5,841 nt of DNA, from NCBI GenBank assembly GCA_903864395.1, contig CAIPFQ010000082.1, forward strand, positions 1 to 5,841, in the 5' to 3' direction. A program made the position numbers and the translations under genes. How positions within the stretch are numbered: position 1 is the stretch's first letter; the number at the start of each line of letters is the position of its first letter. This stretch comes from an uncultured Chlamydiae bacterium (GTDB lineage: Bacteria; Chlamydiota; Chlamydiia; Chlamydiales; SM23-39). This document shows, one piece after another, positions 1-5,841 of this stretch. Below the pieces are notes generated by a model that saw only the letters and a list, made by a program, of their open reading frames with translations, was not told where the DNA came from and searched no databases.

Positions 1-40
1 TCCTCAGGTTTGAAGTAAGAAAAAGAGTATAAATGAAGGC

Positions 41-343
41 ATGGCGCGTGGAAAGTGGAATCTTTACTTGATGCAAAAATTATCAGAAACTAGGCGATTC
101 CTGACACGCCAGCAGCCAACCCAAAAAAGTTGCAAAGTCGAGATAACAAAAAAAGTTCTACAAGTGAATGCAGTAGACAACACCTCAAGCAGCCCCCTAA
201 CGTCTGAAAAAAATCCCTTCAAAAATCTTCCTAGAAAAAGAACTCTCTTTCCTCTATCATCCTATTTCAAAAACACGATGCGTGGTGGTAGAGGCTTTTT
301 AACAGAAAAAGCTTCTCTTGCAACGAGACCGAAAAATCTTTAA
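41..343 (+). CDS. Possible small basic hypothetical protein (doubtful)
   Basis: This is an open frame of 100 codons from ATG to TAA, preceded in frame by a TGA at 11-13. The predicted product is rich in Lys, Arg, Ser, Thr and Asn, with no membrane segment, signal peptide, cysteine motif or domain that I recognise. A GAAGG sits at 35-39, but only 1 nt before the ATG, too close for a normal ribosome binding site. The last sixth of the frame contains an 11-bp inverted repeat (290-316), which is more typical of a non-coding leader. In its favour, it is the only long open frame in this stretch, and C. trachomatis has an uncharacterised gene upstream of cafA; I cannot show that the two are related. 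It ends 39 nt before the chosen rng start. It may equally be untranslated leader. Confidence 0.25.
   Translation: MARGKWNLYLMQKLSETRRFLTRQQPTQKSCKVEITKKVLQVNAVDNTSSSPLTSEKNPFKNLPRKRTLFPLSSYFKNTMRGGRGFLTEKASLATRPKNL
290..316 (+). repeat. Inverted repeat / stem-loop in the rng leader
   Basis: The arms AGAGGCTTTTT (290-300) and AAAAAGCTTCT (306-316) pair over 11 bp, with one G-U pair (293/313), around a 5-nt loop AACAG (301-305). It is not a normal intrinsic terminator on the + strand, because the T-run is in the 5' arm and the sequence after the stem is CTTGCAACG. It lies 67 nt before the chosen rng start. RNase E in Escherichia coli controls its own mRNA through structure in a long 5' leader, so a regulatory or processing role here is conceivable. 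That role is inference only. Confidence 0.5.
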
Positions 344-355
344 CAAGGGAGCGCG

Positions 356-369
356 GCTCACCTCTGAGC
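356..369 (+). promoter_or_regulatory. Small hairpin next to the rng start
   Basis: GCTCA (356-360) and TGAGC (365-369) form a 5-bp stem with a CCTC tetraloop, ending 1 nt before the alternative GTG (371) and 13 nt before the ATG (383). An overlapping alternative pairs CACC (359-362) with GGTG (370-373) and would bury the GTG. The hairpin contains the only purine-rich bases (GAG, 366-368) within reach of the ATG, so it could limit initiation. A stem this short may be chance. Confidence 0.25.
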
Positions 370-382
370 GGTGTCAATACTG

Positions 383-1924
383 ATGCACGAAATTTTACTC
401 AACGTTGAATCCAAAGAAATCCGCTGTGCCTACCTGAACAGAGGGCAGCTCTACGATCTCGTGATCGATAGAAAAAAAACACGCCAAATTACTGGCAATA
501 TCTATCGCGGCAGAGTCACAAATATCCTCCACAACATTCAATCCGCTTTTATCGACATTAACGAGGGAGAAAGCGGCTTCATCCATATCAGCGACATCCT
601 TGAAAATACAAAAAAATTCGAAGAGATGTTCGAGATGGATTTTGATCTCGACTACGATATTTCTAAAATGAACGCCAGTCCCAAAGCCAAAGATATTTCA
701 CAGCTTCTCAAAATCGATCAGTCCGTCCTTGTCCAAGTCGTCAAAGAACCCATCGGCACCAAAGGCGCAAGACTCACCTCCAATATCTCCATCGCAGGGC
801 GCTACCTCGTTTTACTTCCCAACAACCCCCACCGTGGCGTATCCAGAAAAATCGAAGATAGGGAAGCGAGAGAAAGGCTCAAAAAACTCGTCCGATCTTT
901 TGAAATGCCCCAAGACATGGGTCTCATCTGCCGCACCGCAAGCGCGGGAGCGACAACAAACATGCTCGTAGAAGAGGCCACCGACCTGCTCCACTCTTGG
1001 CAAAGTGTTGTGGAAAAATTCGATCAAGCGCAAGGCGCCGCTCTCCTTTACGAAGAGTCCGATCTCATCAAGCGCGCGCTCATTCAGTGCATCGACAAAA
1101 AGTTTGAACGCCTCCTCATCGACGACTATGCAACCTATCAGAGGTGCAAGCAAATGGTGCAAAAATACGCGGACGAGCACCCTTTGAAGATCGAGCTGTA
1201 TCGAGACAAAACACCCATGTTCGAGCGATTTAATGTCGAAAAAGAAATCGATAAAGCGATTCGCCGCAAAATATGGCTCGGCTCTGGTGGCTATCTATTC
1301 TTTGATCGGACAGAGGCCATGCACACAATTGATATCAACTCAGGGCGCAGCTCGACCAATCCCGCTGGAGGCGATGTAGAAGAAACACTCGTCCGCATCA
1401 ACTTAGAAGCGACGGAAGAAATCGCTCGACAAATCAGGATTCGCAATATTGGCGGTCTAATCATTTGCGACTTCATTGACATGCGCTCCAACAAAAATCA
1501 GAAAAGGGTTCTCGAAAAACTCAAAGAATGCATGAAGGAAGATTCTGCGCGCTGCACGATCCTCGGCATGAGCGAGTTCGGCCTTGTCGAAATGACGCGT
1601 CAAAGAAATAGAGAATCTTTAGCACAAACAATTTACACAAGCTGCCCCTATTGCTCAGGCTCAGGACTCGTCAAAAGCCATGAAAGCGTCTCCGTCGATA
1701 TCGAGCGTTCTTTGAAACGGCTGATCCACTGCCAAAATCAATTCGCCTTAAAACTCGTTTTACATCCCGAATTGAGCCGCTATCTCGACAGCGGAGATAA
1801 GGAATTTTTTAAAAAAACGGCCAGCCTTTCTAACGCCCATTTAGAATTTGGCGTAAGCGACAACTTGCATTTAAATGATTATCTATTTTATTCGACATTG
1901 AATGGACAAAAAATCGACGCATGA
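383..1924 (+). CDS. rng: Ribonuclease E/G family endoribonuclease (RNase G, CafA)
   Basis: The product is a cytoplasmic, Mg-dependent endoribonuclease that cleaves single-stranded A/U-rich RNA with a preference for 5'-monophosphate ends; the family acts in rRNA maturation and mRNA decay. At 513 aa it matches RNase G (about 490 aa) and lacks the long scaffold tail of RNase E. An S1 domain covers roughly residues 34-125 (GNIYRGRV, SAFIDIN, GFIHISDI, VKEPIGTKGARLT). It carries an acidic insert at about 77-104 (DFDLDYD) longer than in E. coli RNase G. The DNase I-like catalytic domain has the metal-binding aspartates D317 (IDINS) and D363 (CDFIDM). The Zn-link CPYC supplies C421 and C424, which join subunits. 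The ATG at 383 is chosen because MHEILLNV aligns with the family N-terminus; GTG at 371 would add four residues, and a TGA at 365-367 blocks anything earlier. The 3' end overlaps plsB by 23 nt. Called cafA in chlamydial genomes. Confidence 0.96.
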   Translation: MHEILLNVESKEIRCAYLNRGQLYDLVIDRKKTRQITGNIYRGRVTNILHNIQSAFIDINEGESGFIHISDILENTKKFEEMFEMDFDLDYDISKMNASPKAKDISQLLKIDQSVLVQVVKEPIGTKGARLTSNISIAGRYLVLLPNNPHRGVSRKIEDREARERLKKLVRSFEMPQDMGLICRTASAGATTNMLVEEATDLLHSWQSVVEKFDQAQGAALLYEESDLIKRALIQCIDKKFERLLIDDYATYQRCKQMVQKYADEHPLKIELYRDKTPMFERFNVEKEIDKAIRRKIWLGSGGYLFFDRTEAMHTIDINSGRSSTNPAGGDVEETLVRINLEATEEIARQIRIRNIGGLIICDFIDMRSNKNQKRVLEKLKECMKEDSARCTILGMSEFGLVEMTRQRNRESLAQTIYTSCPYCSGSGLVKSHESVSVDIERSLKRLIHCQNQFALKLVLHPELSRYLDSGDKEFFKKTASLSNAHLEFGVSDNLHLNDYLFYSTLNGQKIDA

Positions 1925-2909
1925 GACTCTTTTGGAGGCCGCCTGCCAAAAACTTCAGTCTCAAATTTCGCCCCACTATTACGCCATCGCGCTCCAATTT
2001 ATCGATGGCTATGCCCGAGCACTAAAAGGTGCTTTTGATCAAGCCATCCCCAACCTCCTTCTCTTCCTACAGCTCGCAGAGGAACAATTTAAACACCCCT
2101 ATCGATTTGAGCCGTATCACAAAAAAGTGCGCCACCCCATAGATTACTATACATTTTCTCTCGACTTCATTCGCCCCCTTATCGACCTCTCCCGATCTTC
2201 CCTCTTAGGGGAGTCTCACCTCGATACTCTCTCCAAAGCGCTCGCTCGCAAGGAAAATGTCATCTTGCTGGCCAATCATCAAACAGAGCCTGACCCCCAG
2301 GCAATCTCTATTCTCTTAGAAAAAAAATACCCGCATCTAGCCGAAACCATGATCTTTGTTGCAGGCGCGCGCGTCGTCACAGACCCGTTAGCGATTCCTT
2401 TTAGCATGGGATGCGATCTTCTTTGCATCTATTCCAAACGCTATATCAACTCGCCACCAGAGGGAAAAGAAGCGAAACGGCTCCATAACAAAAAAACAAT
2501 GGAGCAAATGAGCCGGCTGCTGAAAGAGGGAGGCAAAATCATTTACGTAGCTCCCAGCGGAGGCAGAGATAGAAAAAACCAACAAGGCGTCATTGAAGTC
2601 GCCCCCTTTGATCCTGCCAGCGTGGAAATGTTTTATTTAATGGCAAAAAAGGCCAAACGGCCGACTCTATTTGTCCCCCTCGCCCTTTCGACCTACGAGC
2701 TGCTTCCTCCACCCGAAACCATTCAAATCGAGCTTGGAGAGCTGCGAACCACAAACCGCACCCCCATCGCAATTTCTTTCGCAAAACCCTTTGATATGGA
2801 ACATTTTGAAGAGACTGAAGAGCCAAACAAACTCAAAAAACGAGAGATTCGCGCCCAACGCCTTTGGGCAATCGTCAACGCAATGCATACAACCCTGGTA
2901 CAATCATGA
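1902..2909 (+). CDS. plsB: Glycerol-3-phosphate acyltransferase, soluble plastid type
   Basis: The enzyme transfers an acyl group to sn-glycerol 3-phosphate at position 1, giving lysophosphatidate, the first step of phospholipid synthesis. The sequence (335 aa) follows the plant chloroplast GPAT (ATS1, squash enzyme), not the long membrane-bound E. coli PlsB (about 800 aa). An alpha-helical N-terminal part of about 115 residues precedes the acyltransferase domain. The H(X)4D catalytic motif is H126-D131 in NHQTEPDP. Further family blocks are VVTDPLAIPFSMG (158-170), SKRY (178-181) and APSGGRDR (217-224), whose R222 and R224 match phosphate-binding arginines in the squash enzyme. SKRY replaces the plant SKKH as I recall it. 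No membrane segment or signal peptide is visible. The ATG at 1902 lies inside rng, with no Shine-Dalgarno before it, so translation probably depends on ribosomes finishing rng. The next in-frame candidate, TTG at 1932, is less likely. Its stop overlaps the peptidase ATG. Confidence 0.95.
   Translation: MDKKSTHETLLEAACQKLQSQISPHYYAIALQFIDGYARALKGAFDQAIPNLLLFLQLAEEQFKHPYRFEPYHKKVRHPIDYYTFSLDFIRPLIDLSRSSLLGESHLDTLSKALARKENVILLANHQTEPDPQAISILLEKKYPHLAETMIFVAGARVVTDPLAIPFSMGCDLLCIYSKRYINSPPEGKEAKRLHNKKTMEQMSRLLKEGGKIIYVAPSGGRDRKNQQGVIEVAPFDPASVEMFYLMAKKAKRPTLFVPLALSTYELLPPPETIQIELGELRTTNRTPIAISFAKPFDMEHFEETEEPNKLKKREIRAQRLWAIVNAMHTTLVQS
1930..1951 (+). repeat. Hairpin just after the rng stop, inside plsB
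   Basis: TTTTGGAGG (1930-1938) pairs with CCTGCCAAAA (1942-1951) around a CCG loop: 3 bp, one bulged G (1945), then 6 bp. It starts 5 nt after the rng TGA (1922-1924) and encloses the perfect GGAGG of 1934-1938. No start codon in the plsB frame lies at suitable distance downstream of that GGAGG. There is no T-tract after the stem, so it is not a standard terminator. It could be a processing or pausing element at the gene junction, or a by-product of coding sequence. Confidence 0.3.
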
Positions 2910-5728
2910 TCCTCCTCACCCTTCTTTGCTGTATAATCCAAGACACCTCGTCTCTCCCCCTTTTGAATCTTCAAGAAAGAGAATCGGTTAAAATGAGATA
3001 CAATAACGGCTTGGAAATGCTTTTGATTTCCGATCCCAAGGCGGACAGAGCCGCGGCCGCGCTCGCAGTAGACGCAGGATCTTGGAACGACCCTTTAGAA
3101 TTTCCTGGCATGGCCCACTTTTGCGAACACATGCTATTCATGGGAACGGCAAAATATCCCGATGAAAATGAATTCATGGCGCTCGTCGGCGATCATGGAG
3201 GATCGACAAACGCTATGACCTCCGCAGACAGAACTATTTACATGTTTTCCTCAAATGAAGAAGGCTTTTCAACTCTGCTCGATCGGTTCGCCCATTTTTT
3301 TATCGATCCTCTTTTTAAACCCACGAATATTTCGAGAGAAATGCACGCAGTAGATCAAGAATTTGCTAAAAGCATCGAACACGATGGCTGGCGCTCCATG
3401 ATGGTGTTTAAAGAAACTGGAAACCAAAACCACCCCAATCATATGTTTAGCTGCGGAAATTCCAAGACGCTGGCAAACATTCCTCAAAGCGCTCTGCAAG
3501 GATGGCATAAAAAGCATTATAGCGCGGATCGAATGCATGGGGTTCTCTATTCCTCGATGAAGATCGAAGAGCTAAAGGAGCTCGCAGCCAAAGCCTTTGG
3601 CGCGGTGCCGCGAGTAGAGAAGGTGCCTGAGATTGACGCTTCAATGCCTCTCAGCTCCGCGCAGCAAAGAGGACACATCGCCTATATCAACCCGATCTTA
3701 GATGGGCAAAGTTTGCTTCTTTGTTGGGAGCTGCCTCCCTCGCTGTCTGAAGACGATTCTCAATCGGCAGCGCTGATCGCTTACACCCTCCAAAGAGGGC
3801 AAAAACACAACCTTTGTGAACAGCTCAAACAAGAAAGGCTCATTCACGATCTTTCGATTGACGTCGATGAGCTAGCGGGCCCAAAACACCGTTTTTTTGA
3901 ATTCCAAATTGATTTGACTGAAGAGGGCGCTAAAAATGCAGACCTTGTTTTGCAAAAAGTCTTCCAATCGCTCTCTCTCATTCAGCAGACGGGCATTCCC
4001 CACTATCTATTCAAGGAAAAAAATGATCTCGCAAAACTTCAATATCAATATCAACATCGCAAAGACGCATTTTCCTATGTCACTCAAATCGCCCGCACGC
4101 TTCCCAACGAACCTCTCACCACATACCCAAGAGCCCAGCTCCTCGCCTCCAAATACTGTCCGCAGAAAATTTCTGAAGCCGCCCATTTTTTAACGCCAGA
4201 GCGCTGCGCGATATTTTTTCTGGGACACCCCCATCTGACGCAAGTCGCTCCGGACCGACGCGAGCCGTGGCTCGGAGCTGAGTACACCGTGAAAGCAATT
4301 CCGAAAGATTGGATGGCTCGCTGGGCGAGGGCTCCCTTGCATCCAAATATTCATCTTCCCGAGCCAAACCCTTTTACCCCAACCCACCTAGGGCTTGTGA
4401 CAACAGACGCCAAAGAAACTGTTTTGCCTATGCTCATTTCAGAAAGCGCCTTTGGCGCCGCCTACTTTGCAAAAGTCTCTGAATTTCGAGAGCCTTCTAC
4501 GGCCATTCATTTGACTCTTTTGTCGCAAGAAATCCAAAATGATCCCACATCGCAGGGGCTCTCCGCCCTCTACTGCGCCTATCTCAATGAGATCCTTCAT
4601 CCAACCCTTGCGATGGCCAATACGGCAGGTCTCAAGGCCTCGATTGCGCCTAGCAGCGGCTCTATACAAATACATATTCACGGTTTTAGCGAAAAAGCGC
4701 CGCTTCTTCTCGAAACCATTGTGCGCGCACTCTCCTCTGCCCCTCCGAGCCGAGAGCAATTTGCAACCTATGCCTCCTTTTTAAAAGACGAATATGCGAA
4801 TGGGCAAAAAGATCTCTCCTTTCGACAGGCAAAAGACCTCGCCTATTCTCTAATTCTCCCCAATCAAGCCACGCAAAAAGCAAAGCTAGCGAGTTTGGAA
4901 AAAATCACCTACGGCGATTTTTTAAATTTTCAAAAAAAACTGCTCGAAAAAACCTATTTGCAAGCCCTTTTCGCGGGGAATTTAACCCTGCGCGAAGCAG
5001 AAGCGGCGTGGATCGATGTGATTCATGGGCTGGGAAAAAACCCTTTCCCAAAGCCAGAGCATCCTGTGACGACGGTGGCAGAGCTCCCCGAGGGGCCTTA
5101 TTCGATTTTTCATAAAACCGAAACGCAGGGCAATGCAGCCTTTTTAGTCCTAGACGCAGGGGGATTTACGCACCCTCGAAGAGCTGCGCAAGAAATCCTT
5201 TCTTCAGCGCTTAAAGAAGCTTTTTTCAACGAGCTAAGGGGGCGCCAGAAAACAGGATACATCGCTATTGCGGAAGGCCAAGAAATTGAGAAAAGACTTT
5301 TTGAGTTTTTTGTCGTTCAGTCAAACTCTCATCAGCCCGAAGATTTGCTGTATCGTTTTGAGCTTTTTTTAGAAGAGTTTCTTGAAGATTTTTCGGAAAA
5401 AATTTCGCAATCACGATTTAAAACGCTGCAAGAGAGCACAGCACTCAATTTAGAACATAGAGACTGCAATCTCAAAGACAAGGCCAAAATTCTCAACGCT
5501 CTCGCCTTTCACTATGGAGCGAATTTTCATTTTATCGACCAAAGAATTGAAGCGATTCGAGCCTTATCGTACGAAGAATTTTGCGATACAGCGAGAGACA
5601 TTCTCTCGCGCGCTAATAAAAAAAGACTCGCGATCCTCATGAAAGGAAAGATTTCTGCCGATTTTGCTTATGAGCCCATCACCCCCTCCGAGCTCCAAGA
5701 AATCGCGATATATACGCAAACCCCCTAA
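2906..5728 (+). CDS. ptr: M16A zinc metallopeptidase (insulysin/pitrilysin, protease III type)
   Basis: This is a large clan ME peptidase that degrades short to medium peptides inside a closed chamber made of two halves. At 940 aa it matches E. coli pitrilysin (about 960). The inverted zinc motif HXXEH is H71-F-C-E74-H75 (catalytic E74), and the third zinc ligand is E152 (VDQE), exactly 81 residues after H71 as in human insulysin. In the C-terminal half, LRGRQKTGY holds R778 and Y785 at the same 7-residue spacing as insulysin R824 and Y831, which bind substrate. A hydrophobic stretch (residues 2-11, ILLTLLCCII) followed by QDTSS suggests a signal peptide and an envelope or periplasmic location, but it has no basic residue before it. 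ATG 2906 is chosen because it overlaps the plsB stop as ATGA, the usual form of translational coupling. TTG 2864 is an in-frame alternative adding 14 residues with two arginines. No frameshift is seen. Confidence 0.95.
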   Translation: MILLTLLCCIIQDTSSLPLLNLQERESVKMRYNNGLEMLLISDPKADRAAAALAVDAGSWNDPLEFPGMAHFCEHMLFMGTAKYPDENEFMALVGDHGGSTNAMTSADRTIYMFSSNEEGFSTLLDRFAHFFIDPLFKPTNISREMHAVDQEFAKSIEHDGWRSMMVFKETGNQNHPNHMFSCGNSKTLANIPQSALQGWHKKHYSADRMHGVLYSSMKIEELKELAAKAFGAVPRVEKVPEIDASMPLSSAQQRGHIAYINPILDGQSLLLCWELPPSLSEDDSQSAALIAYTLQRGQKHNLCEQLKQERLIHDLSIDVDELAGPKHRFFEFQIDLTEEGAKNADLVLQKVFQSLSLIQQTGIPHYLFKEKNDLAKLQYQYQHRKDAFSYVTQIARTLPNEPLTTYPRAQLLASKYCPQKISEAAHFLTPERCAIFFLGHPHLTQVAPDRREPWLGAEYTVKAIPKDWMARWARAPLHPNIHLPEPNPFTPTHLGLVTTDAKETVLPMLISESAFGAAYFAKVSEFREPSTAIHLTLLSQEIQNDPTSQGLSALYCAYLNEILHPTLAMANTAGLKASIAPSSGSIQIHIHGFSEKAPLLLETIVRALSSAPPSREQFATYASFLKDEYANGQKDLSFRQAKDLAYSLILPNQATQKAKLASLEKITYGDFLNFQKKLLEKTYLQALFAGNLTLREAEAAWIDVIHGLGKNPFPKPEHPVTTVAELPEGPYSIFHKTETQGNAAFLVLDAGGFTHPRRAAQEILSSALKEAFFNELRGRQKTGYIAIAEGQEIEKRLFEFFVVQSNSHQPEDLLYRFELFLEEFLEDFSEKISQSRFKTLQESTALNLEHRDCNLKDKAKILNALAFHYGANFHFIDQRIEAIRALSYEEFCDTARDILSRANKKRLAILMKGKISADFAYEPITPSELQEIAIYTQTP

Positions 5729-5748
5729 AATGAGCTGGAAAGAGAGTT

Positions 5749-5793
5749 TTTACGACACTTTTACTTGAATTTTGTCATAAAAAGTGTCGTAAA
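5749..5793. repeat. Perfect 14-bp inverted repeat downstream of the peptidase
   Basis: The left arm TTTACGACACTTTT (5749-5762) is the exact reverse complement of AAAAGTGTCGTAAA (5780-5793); the 17-nt spacer is A/T-rich. It begins 20 nt after the peptidase stop, where a transcription terminator would be expected, and the transcript could fold into a 14-bp stem. However, neither strand has a U-tract right after the stem, the core has only six G/C-rich base pairs, and the loop is long. It is therefore either a weak or factor-dependent terminator/3' end stabiliser, or a protein-binding site. Confidence 0.7.
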
Positions 5794-5803
5794 GTGTCGC
5801 AAA
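5773..5803 (+). repeat. Direct repeats of TGTC(G/A)(T/C)AAA
   Basis: Three same-orientation copies are TGTCATAAA (5773-5781), TGTCGTAAA (5785-5793) and TGTCGCAAA (5795-5803), starting 12 and 10 nt apart. The last two are part of a 10-bp tandem repeat, AAAGTGTCGT then AAAGTGTCGC (5781-5800). A fourth, inverted copy is TTTACGACA (5749-5757). Spacing near one helical turn puts the copies on one face of the DNA, as in operators, iterons or recombinase arm sites. The protein that would bind is unknown. Confidence 0.55.
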
Positions 5804-5841
5804 AAATTGCTTACGAGCCCTTAGCCCAAGTTCGCAGACAA

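Larger units (their letters stand above)
1..382 (+). other. Upstream region / probable leader of the rng operon
   Basis: This stretch has no gene that I can identify. It is rich in A-runs and low in recognisable coding signal. It holds the doubtful frame 41-343, a stem-loop at 290-316, an AAGGGAG at 345-351 and a small hairpin at 356-369. The AAGGGAG resembles a Shine-Dalgarno but lies 19 nt from the GTG at 371 and 31 nt from the ATG at 383, so it does not serve either at normal spacing. I found no convincing -35/-10 pair: TATAAA at 28-33 and TATCAT at 255-260 are decent -10 boxes without a matching -35 at 16-18 nt. Frame 1 ends in TAA at 16-18, which could be the tail of an upstream gene, but five codons are too few to judge. 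Confidence 0.5.
5729..5841. other. Non-coding 3' region after the peptidase gene
   Basis: These 113 bases follow the TAA at 5726-5728 and run to the window edge. They hold the repeat cluster 5749-5803. The last 38 bases (5804-5841) show no gene start, tRNA fold or terminator that I can identify. A short unrecognised gene continuing beyond the edge cannot be excluded. Confidence 0.6.

Noticed and set aside
1..18. C-terminal tail of an upstream gene in frame 1 (ending TAA at 16-18)
   Set aside because: Only five codons are visible, which is too little to support a partial gene.
10..33. Promoter-like TTGAAG (10-15) and TATAAA (28-33)
   Set aside because: The spacer is only 12 nt, too short for the main sigma factor, and the window edge hides other -35 candidates.
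290..316. Intrinsic terminator of an upstream gene
   Set aside because: The polarity is wrong: the T-run is in the 5' arm and no T-tract follows the stem on either strand.
318..346. Promoter-like TTGCAA (318-323) and TAACAA (341-346) with a 17-nt spacer
   Set aside because: Spacing is right, but the boxes match consensus at only about 4/6 and 3/6, which is expected by chance in A/T-rich sequence.
812..1180. 122-codon open frame on the - strand
   Set aside because: It lies wholly opposite the conserved rng coding sequence and shows no domain; it is a shadow of rng codon bias.
2671..2991. 106-codon + strand frame crossing the plsB/ptr junction
   Set aside because: It is a Pro/Ser-rich out-of-frame reading of two well-supported genes, with no ribosome binding site or family match.
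4439..4759. 106-codon open frame on the - strand opposite the peptidase gene
   Set aside because: It is rich in Arg and Gly with no motif and sits opposite an intact M16 gene; it is a codon-bias shadow.
5804..5841. tRNA 3' end or attachment site at the window edge
   Set aside because: GTTCGCAGAC only vaguely resembles a T-arm; no matching stem, acceptor or CCA-like end can be drawn in the visible bases.

Overview
The window carries three complete genes on the + strand, read in one direction and overlapping end to end: a ribonuclease E/G-family endonuclease (rng/cafA type, 383-1924), a soluble plant-plastid-type glycerol-3-phosphate acyltransferase (plsB, 1902-2909), and a large M16A (insulysin/pitrilysin) zinc metallopeptidase (ptr type, 2906-5728). 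It suggests a member of the phylum Chlamydiae, probably an environmental (Parachlamydia/Waddlia/Simkania-like) lineage. Two things support this. The acyltransferase carries the plastid-type GPAT motifs, which among bacteria are best known from chlamydiae. The order cafA-plsB-ptr is the one I recall for Chlamydia trachomatis (CT808-CT807-CT806). The lineage assignment is an inference from memory of gene order and family, not from a search.

Layout. Positions 1-382 form a leader with no recognisable gene. It contains one open frame of unknown reality (41-343), an 11-bp A/T-rich stem-loop (290-316) and a small hairpin beside the rng start (356-369). From 383 to 5728 almost every base is coding. 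rng and plsB overlap by 23 nt; plsB and the peptidase overlap by 4 nt (ATGA). None of the three starts has a strong Shine-Dalgarno at standard spacing, which fits one polycistronic message with translational coupling. After the peptidase stop, 5729-5841 is non-coding and holds a compact repeat cluster: a perfect 14-bp inverted repeat plus further direct copies of the same 9-bp unit.

Function. The genes serve separate processes: RNA processing and decay in the cytoplasm, the first acylation step of phospholipid synthesis, and degradation of peptides, probably outside the inner membrane. All diagnostic active-site residues I could check are intact, so all three look functional. I see no tRNA, rRNA, CRISPR array, insertion sequence or broken gene. 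The core is ordinary conserved chromosome. The least explained sequence is the repeat cluster at 5749-5803, followed by the structured leader before rng.
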